Origin: Malania oleifera
Lineage: Eukaryota; Streptophyta; Magnoliopsida; Santalales; Ximeniaceae
Direction of reading: 5' to 3'
Assembly (NCBI RefSeq): GCF_029873635.1
Contig: NC_080417.1
Location: 27,681,682-27,745,681 of the forward strand
Length of the DNA: 64,000 bases
Shown: piece by piece, positions 57,051 through 64,000 of the stretch
How the letters are laid out: each line of letters begins with the position of its first letter
Position numbering within the stretch: the stretch's first letter is position 1
Translations under genes and position numbers: made by a program
The notes under the pieces: generated by a model
What the model saw: the letters and a program-made list of their open reading frames with translations, nothing else
Told to the model about the DNA's origin: nothing
Databases searched by the model: none

Positions 57051-57398
57051 GGCTCCTTAAGATTTAAGATTTTCCCTTCTTTTATTCTTTAAATCTTTTC
57101 AACCCTATGTCATTTAATTCAAAGGGTCTCAGATCCTAAAGTCAGTCTATGACCTTTGAGCATTAAGTCATATCATGTATGCACTGCATTATTACAGATA
57201 ATATACTTCATTACAGGCCAAGAATAAATGCATTTACAATATAAATATATCTTCATCCTTTGCTCTTCATGACCTTGACAATACATCCACTCTTCGCGCC
57301 ATCTAAAAGAAATGTTTGTTCAAGACTAAGTGCACAAGTAAGATATCTTGGGTTTGTCATAATCAAAATGGGATATGACTCATAAAGCCAACATAAAT

Positions 57399-57941
57399 GA
57401 TAGAATCACGTAGTTGCCTTAGAAAGGATAAATTGAACTTCAAGAAGTAATTGTGAAATGTAACTCAGTTATTGCAGCAATTTTTATTCCTCCTTTTAAC
57501 ATTATCATTTTTATAATAGAATTTTATTTGCTTAACTTAGTGGAGCTAAATGTGATTCCTTGCACAAATGACACATGAGTTTTACAAGCACACTAAATAT
57601 TCTAGTTAATTATCAAAGGTGGTTAATTTATGTCTTAGTAGGAGGCCAAAAGTGTAATGAATGACCATGACAACAAATTGTGGATCTTTATAGCCCTACA
57701 AAATGGGTCCCATTTCTAGACAAGATAAATAGGTCTAGTAAGACAATGAAGTCATCAAAAAAGGAAAAAAAAAAAAAAAAAGGGCCAACGCCTAAGGAAA
57801 CAATGTCACATGAACATGTATTTATGCAAAAGCCAAAATGTGCATTGCTCTAGATTTGAAACCATGAAAGGATATGAGAATGAGAAAAAGAAATTTTATT
57901 TTTTAAAAAATAAGAATAAAATAGAAAATTGATTTGAAATC
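57399..57941. other. Spacer between the split solo LTR and element I
   Basis: AT-rich, with a run of A near 57762-57780. No gene or terminus seen. It might continue the possible LINE fragment at 34906-35328, but no motif supports it. Confidence 0.35.
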
Positions 57942-59647
57942 TGTTGGAAGTCCCAACCTAGAGTATATAGTTTAGAGAGGGGGTGAATAGACTCTTTTCG
58001 CGGAATACATATTTTTCTACAAAATAAAAACTCTTGACAAGATACAAGAAATTATATCGCAATATAAATATAAATCATGCATAAGATATAAAATAAAGAG
58101 TGTAAGGGAGAGAAAGAACAACACCAGTATTTTTACGTGGTTTGGCACCAAGCTTACGTCCACGCCTTAGCACCAAGACAAGGATTCCACAATCCACTAA
58201 AGATACTCCTTCACTGGCGGAGAAGCCTTAAAACTCGAGAATAAATCCCTACACTTGGGAACAAACCCCTACCGCGCTCACCAAGAGCCTTCGCTTCGGT
58301 TCACAAAGAACCTTACAACAATGGTTCACAAAGAACCTTACAAGAGATTGGAAATACAATTTAATGCTCCTTAAATGAGCCAATATGAAACATAACCAAA
58401 TCCTCACTCTATTCTCTCAAGGAATGAATCTTACAAGATAAGTGAGTAAGAGAGGATTGAGCACTTGTGAAGAATAACTAAAATGCAAAGTGCAAAGTGC
58501 TTAGGTTTTGGATAAAATGATATTTTTCACAAATATGATCAACAATGCTCAAAACCAAGTTAATACAAGTCTAAAAGCTTGTATTTATAGCCCAAGAACC
58601 TTAGGAGCCGTTAACTAGCCATTGGGGGGAAGAAAAAATATTTTATTTGGCAAATTAGCCGTTTTCCGCCGTTGGAGCGCTTCTGCCCAGAATTCGTCGA
58701 CGAAATTTGAATTTTGATGATGAAGTCCTTGAATCAGAAAAAGTCACCAATATGAAAGTTGTGGAATTTTGTCTTAGATTTCCAGGGACACCAAGATCGT
58801 CCCATTTGGACTTTTCTAGAAAAAGTTATACCTAAAATACCGTAAGGTATTCAGGACTCAAGACTGCACTACGGCAGTGACGATTACTTTGTTTTTCCTT
58901 GTCAAAAAGTGTTTTAATGACTCAAATCATTCTTGGACAAAATTATATGAAATATATTAAGCCTAATGAAGATTAAAACTTGTCCAAATGAGTTTCCTTT
59001 TGAATATAAGATATTTTAATTAATAAAACACGTTTGAAAACCCATTTTGATATCTTATATGCTTAGCATGTCCTTTTGTAAATATACTCGACGTTCTTTG
59101 AACCTGTAGGACATTAAACTTATTTTAACACAATCAGGACTAAGTATTAAAATGTTCTTAAAACTAGGATGTTAAAAACTTATCCCTTTGAAAACATATT
59201 TGAGTTTTAGGATTCATTTGACAAACTCTTGTTTTAACTTAGAAAGCTATGAAAGGTGAGTTTGTGTTTATGTCTTTAGTGCAATCCTATAAACTCATGT
59301 GTCCTAGTATGCTTATGCAACGGCTCAACTCTTACTCAGAAATCATGCAAGATACACATCGCAAGAGTTATAATACGCACTCACTCACACAACCCTTATT
59401 ACAATTAATTTATACACAATAAAAACTCTGGGATGTGCTTTGGTGCTTTTGAGTCAGTGTCCTTCCGATCTTTTCTAGTTGATGTCTTCTAGGTCCGATC
59501 TTTGCTTCTGATTTGGTACCTCTGTGTATCTGACATTTTGTACCTATTCTAGATAAGATCTGCAAGGATGGTAAATACTAGAGACAACAAATAGGTTAAT
59601 ATCATCAAAACATATAAACCAAGATAGTGTAGCTGACAGGGCTAACA
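57942..59647 (-). repeat. 3' LTR of element I
   Basis: 1706 bp, TGTTGGAAGTCCC to CAGGGCTAACA on the plus strand. It is the reverse of the LTR of element F at about 92% by eye. It carries a GTCGAC palindrome near 58692. Confidence 0.92.
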
Positions 59648-60110
59648 TTCTCCCCCTTTTGATGATGTCTAACCTATTAAGAATTTACTTAATCTTTGCG
59701 TTTGTATTTGTTCTTACTAAGGCTTATTGTGCAAAGATAATCCTACTTAGAACCACTAATGGGTTGTTATCATCAAAACAAGACAATTAAGCTTACGTAG
59801 CCTCTAAGGCTAACATTCCCCCTTTTTGATGATGGCAAATCATTGGTGTTCTATATGGGGTATGTTTTAAAGCTCCCCCTTAATTTTTGCGCTCTCCCTT
59901 AATTTATGCATATTGTTAAATGATATTTAAAATTTGCTCCCCCTTACTATATGCATATGAGGCATAATAATAATTCATGTTCATTTGAGCTTTTAACATG
60001 CATTCCATATTTTCCCCCACACATGCATCATGTTTTCCCTCACATATATAACACCATAAATCTTATCCCCATGGATAACTTCAAATATCTTCTCCCCCTT
60101 TGATCATTAT
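59648..60110 (-). promoter_or_regulatory. Multiple polypurine tracts of element I
   Basis: On the minus strand, purine tracts at 59648-59661, 59817-59825, 59871-59880, 59891-59898, 59937-59946, 60013-60018 and 60092-60100. The one at 59648-59661 (CAAAAGGGGGAGAA) abuts the 3' LTR. The repeated CATCATCAAAAGGGGG word appears at least twice. Confidence 0.75.
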
Positions 60111-62186
60111 AAAAAAGAGAGGTCATTTATCTTAAAAATACTCTAAGAGCCTATTAAGACTAGTTTCCATGGTGGTGAGGTGAGTGTGTGCTAAACACAT
60201 ATACCAAAATTTTGGGTGCTAAACCATAATATTAGAAAAGCCTAGATTGGCTTCCTTCCAAACTCATGAATGATGATTCAGAAGTTAAACCATTTGTTGT
60301 AGATCAATCATTCAATGATCATTCAAGAATAGACATTTTCAAAATAAGCACAAAATATTCATGCTTATAATTTAAGCATGGTAAATGTGTCCAAACAACT
60401 TGGTAAAAAGCATGTGTATATTTTAGAGCATTCAATTATTCAGCATGCATTATAAAAAATTCATAAAGTTCAACCCACATGCAATGGATTTCAAGCCATG
60501 ATCATTTAACATGCAAAGACTTATAATTACCAATGAATCTTCATGCAAATGATCTTTTTATCATGCATCATTTATAAATATTCATTAATGATACTGTACA
60601 TGAACCAGTCTAAGTGGTCACTTAAGGTTAAAACACTAAGTTCAACTTGGTCACCATACTAATACTACATAAGACTTTCAAAAGTATTTAGAATTTAAAA
60701 AATAAGTCTTATGAATTCATAATTTCAGTTGACTAACTAGCATGTATGTCTAAAATAGATCAATAAATTCAACATGCCAGACCCTAATCAACTATTAGCA
60801 TGTAATGCACAAATCTGCATCGACCAAGTAGATTATGTTCAAATTAAGCATGCAGTTCAGTATATTCAAACAATATAAACTATTAAATAATGTAATATTT
60901 AGAAAGTAATGGATAGTAAGCGTTCAATTCACATAAAGCATCCAAATATATATATATCCAAAATAAGCACAATACACTGAAGTATTTATTGGATGAACTT
61001 TAAATTTGCTACTTCCCTTCAATTAGGTAACCCTAGCACAAAAATTTTATGATCTTTTGAATATATTAATCATTTAAGCTTCAAGATGAGTTTAGGGCTA
61101 TATGTGCAAAGTCTATAATTAATTCGCAAAAGCTCAATTTTGTATGATGGACAAAATATGCTATATTTTAAGATATTCATACAAAAACATATGTATGTAG
61201 CATTTAAAAAATTATTTAACTAGTTAAGATCCTTTGTCCATTTATGGGGTTTACTTAAGTATGCAATAACCAATACTATCATATAATAACCAATCATAAT
61301 GATATATATATTAAGCGAAATAGATTGGATGTTTGACTAAGGTTCTCATATTGGCTTGATTTTCCTAAGGTTCTTAGTATAACAATAATGTATACTAAAA
61401 TTTAAAATTTAAAGCACAAAACACTATTTAAGCTTTTAAAACATTACTATAACTTATAACCTAACAAGAATCTGATGAGTGAAAAAAAAATTTCTTTTAA
61501 GATATCTCATAAGATAACATGCAAATATAACCCATGATTTGTTAATGAATTTAACACAAGATGTAAATCATGAATCATGGCATGAGATAAAGTAGAAGGA
61601 GGAAAATAAACCTTTCCAGTTAACTTGGCTTTATTTGACAATGCTCTTAGAAAATAGGAGACATGTTCCCCTAATTTGCCACTAATGGGAAGGTATTCCT
61701 CAAACATATGATATCACAAATAAATGTTTCATTTTAGAATACCACTTGTTATTATGATTACTTTTACTAAAATTCTATTTTTAAGGATGTTATGTTTTAG
61801 ATATCTAAACTAAAGCATATATCATCAAAACAATTCACATGAGAAAAACAAGGTTTTTTCTATTTATCACCCATAAAATTTATTTTTAACTAACAAGCTT
61901 TGCATGCTATTTCATCCTATAAATAATAGCCAATAAAAGGAAACAAACCAATTTTCAAGATGAATACAATTCAAGAAATCATATTGGTTTTAGTATTTTC
62001 ATTCATCAACATTGGCATGATCATCAAGAATTCCCAATAAAGTAATTTAACAATTTAGAATGCATTAATTGGGATTTTATTTTTTTAAGCACATCTTAGA
62101 CATCAGATTCTTTTTACCTAGGTAAAGTAAAGTCTACCTAAAACTAATTCCTAATCCTAGGTTCTAAGGAAACAAGAATTCAAAGG
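60111..62186 (-). other. Conserved 3' non-coding region of element I
   Basis: 60437-62160 aligns to 47800-49600 of element F. A 66-codon frame (61707-61507, starting MFEEYLPISGKLGEH) is open here. Its substitutions relative to F change amino acids in most cases and F has a shift, so I do not call it a gene. Confidence 0.65.
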
Positions 62187-63801
62187 TCACGTGTTTCCTT
62201 TGGGTACCCATTCTTCCTTGGGTGCCAATGAGTTTTTCTTCACTACCCATTCTAACTTCTTTTGTTTGCCTCTATTTCCTCTATAAGGGCAAAAATATCT
62301 TATGTGACCATTTCTTTCACAATATAAACAAATTTTATTTTCATGTGAGGGTCTTGACTTATTTGTATTATTTTTGCTTGTTGAGGCATGACCATATGGT
62401 TTAAAATTATTTTTGTAAAAATTATTTTTCTTAACTCCCAAAAATGCTTTGGAGTTTTCTTTTCCTTTAATGGTTTTGCTATGATCTTCCTTTATCTTTT
62501 CAAGAGAGTATTTTCTTTCATAATATTTTCAATTTGATTTTTCAAATTTTCAACTTGCTCTTGAAAAATTTTATGGTCTTTTTGTGCCTTTTCATTAAGC
62601 TCCTCATTTTCTTTTCTAAGGGAAGCATTTTCATCTTTCAAGAAGGAACAAAGACAAGGTTCTTTTCCTTTGTATTTTGACAATTTTTCCTCCAAGTTTT
62701 CTATCTTTACTTGCTCCTTTTGAGAATTTAAAACAATCTTCTCATTCTTCTTTTTAAAAGAATTATTTTCTTCTATCAATGAGGATTCCCTATGTTTTGA
62801 CAAAGTAAGTTTTTTCTCCATATTTTTGTTCATTCTTTTTACTAAAACTAATTCATCATATAATTTAGCACAATTTTCTATTACTTCATCATAAGAAGGT
62901 GCATAATCCTCCTCATCCGAACTTACTTCATCTTCTTGTTCGTTAGCCATTAAGCATGGATGCGCTTTTTCCTCATTTTTACTTATTTCTTCTTTCCTAA
63001 AGTGTTGTTTTTCTTCAAGGATTTTCTAAAGTCTTTTATGAGTAATTCCATATCATCCTTACTATCCTCATCATTTTCTAACATTTCTTTGAATTTTGGA
63101 CTAGATGATTTAAGAGCAACACACTTATCCTTCCTAGGCTTTTGAGGATCCAAAGTCGTAATTTACTTAAGTTCATAAGTCATAAGTGATCCAATAAGCT
63201 CATCAAGTGTGACTTTGGTTAAATCCTTTGCCTCCTCAATGGCGGTGGATTTAGCATGCCATGACTCGGGTAAAGATCGTAAAACTTTGTGAACATTATC
63301 CTCCATAGAATAAGTTCTATCGAGTGCTTTTAATTCATTTATGATGTGTGTGAACTGAGTGAACATGGATGTGATAGATTCTCCTTCATCCATTTTAAAC
63401 ATTTCATATTCATTGACTAACATGTAAATTTTGGACTTCTTAACTTGTGAAGTACCTTCATATGTGACTTCAAGTTTTTCCTATATTTCTTTACCGGTAT
63501 CACAACCACAAACACGATTGTATTCATTATCACTTAAAGCACAATAAAGAAAATTTTTGGTTTGAAAGTTAAGCTCAACTAACCTTATTTCGGTGTCCGA
63601 CATCTCCTCTAGTTTTTTTGGTTTACTCTTGGTATTTTTGAATTCGTAATTTCCCTCTAAGATGACACGCCACATTTTGAGATTGTGTGCTTGGATGAAG
63701 ATCGTCATTCGGTTTTTCCAAGCCGGGTAGTTTGAACTGTTGAACAATGGCGGTCTTGCCACGGACTGTCCTTGGGAGGAGGAACTCGCTAAATACTCCA
63801 T
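62187..63801 (-). pseudogene. gag: Gag of element I (broken), ending at WVPKGNT
   Basis: The frame opens at 63801 (MEYLASSSSQGQ) with a UBN2-type domain (PPLFNSSNYPAWKNRM, RLVELNFQTKNFLYCALSDN). It meets a stop near 63479-63481 at a conserved Trp position, and continues (SKIYMLVNEYEMFK) to 63163. A frame change follows. 62950-62492 is an acidic start and a long Lys/Glu coiled coil. After another shift, 62441-62187 has the knuckle CLYCERNGHIRYFC and ends WVPKGNT with a stop. Protease would normally follow; purine tracts and non-coding DNA do instead. Gag from another element would be needed for this copy to move. Confidence 0.85.
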
Positions 63802-63847
63802 TTGATCTTTATGCTCTGAATTTTACACCGTTAAATGCAAGCGTCTG

Positions 63848-63859
63848 GCTCTGATACCA
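63848..63859 (-). other. Primer binding site of element I
   Basis: The complement of GCTCTGATACCA, exact initiator-Met type, two bases from the 5' LTR. Confidence 0.92.
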
Positions 63860-63861
63860 CT

Positions 63862-64000
63862 TGTTGGAAGTCCCAACCTAGAGTATATAGTTTAGAGAGG
63901 GGGTGAATAGACTCTTTTTGCGGAATACATATTTTTCTACAAAATAAAAACTCTTGACAAGATACAAGAAATTATATCGCAATATAAATATAAATCATGC
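63862..64000 (-). repeat. 5' LTR of element I, first 139 bases in window
   Basis: Same as 57942-58080 except one base (TG for CG near 63920). The rest lies beyond the window. Confidence 0.92.

Larger units (their letters stand above)
50269..57393 (-). repeat. Solo LTR, GGTCGACC family, split by element H
   Basis: TGTTGTAAATGG (50269) to AAGCCAACA (57393). TAAAT flanks both ends (50264-50268 and 57394-57398). Without element H it is about 1.94 kb. The U5 side has a run of eleven G (about 50295-50305). The right part matches the LTR at 15349-17523 in reverse, including its splice-free GCCTATGTCCCCGCC block (about 55771-55787). Confidence 0.88.
57942..64000 (-). mobile_element. Element I, gag-only Sirevirus derivative, young
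   Basis: 3' LTR 57942-59647, purine tracts, about 2 kb of conserved non-coding DNA, gag (63801-62187), primer site and the first 139 bases of the 5' LTR at the window edge. No protease, integrase or reverse transcriptase sequence exists between gag and the purine tracts. The visible LTR parts (57942-58080 and 63862-64000) differ at one base, CG against TG, so insertion looks recent. The left flank is AAATC. Confidence 0.9.

Noticed and set aside
3401..63859. Sequences like a tRNA 3' end (TGGTATCAGAGC).
   Set aside because: They are only 12 bases long, next to LTRs, and are primer binding sites. No cloverleaf is present.

Overview
The window looks like AT-rich repeat-dominated nuclear DNA of a flowering plant, probably a eudicot. 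The species cannot be named from sequence alone. Nearly all of it is LTR retrotransposon, in whole copies, solo LTRs and nested insertions, plus LINE debris. I support one host gene: an intronless F-box gene at 25551-26879, the only long uninterrupted reading frame with sense outside a transposon.

Layout. 1-1247 is an LTR fragment. 1248-1421 and 12489-12712 are an old solo LTR split by element A, a complete Sirevirus-type Ty1/copia element (1422-12488, target duplication CAACT) with gag, pol, an env-like third frame and several polypurine tracts. 13513-15343 and 17529-17770 are an L1-type LINE split by a solo LTR (15349-17523). 18166-19575 plus 23183-23590 are three copies of an unrecognised tandem unit; the third is split by a deleted copia element C (19697-23177, minus). 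The F-box gene follows. Element D (27310-31259, minus, copia) sits between two ~170-bp direct copies of flanking DNA. 32626-34900 is a perfect solo LTR (target duplication CGTAG).

The right half is a nest. Element E (35334-50215, target duplication ACATG) is a gag-only Sirevirus derivative. Its 3' LTR is split by a long solo LTR with TGTGATGACCC/GGGTTCTTACA ends (43247-49943, CTATA), and that is split by element F (45029-49600), another gag-only element that lacks its 3' end. Next, a solo LTR (50269-57393, TAAAT) is split by element H (50414-55594, minus, Tork-like copia). The window ends in element I (57942 to beyond 64000, minus), a gag-only element of the same family as F. The visible parts of its two LTRs differ at one base.

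Main observations: (1) three gag-only elements all stop just after the WVPK/WIPK sequence that ends gag, with no protease, integrase or reverse transcriptase; (2) F and I share LTR and 3' non-coding DNA at roughly nine bases in ten, while their Gag proteins match at well under half of positions, which suggests a mosaic; (3) each long LTR family carries its own array of about ten copies of a 10-16 bp near-palindrome, and in A and E that array reappears once inside the element, downstream of the coding region. All pol genes here are broken by stops and frameshifts. Identity figures are by-eye estimates.
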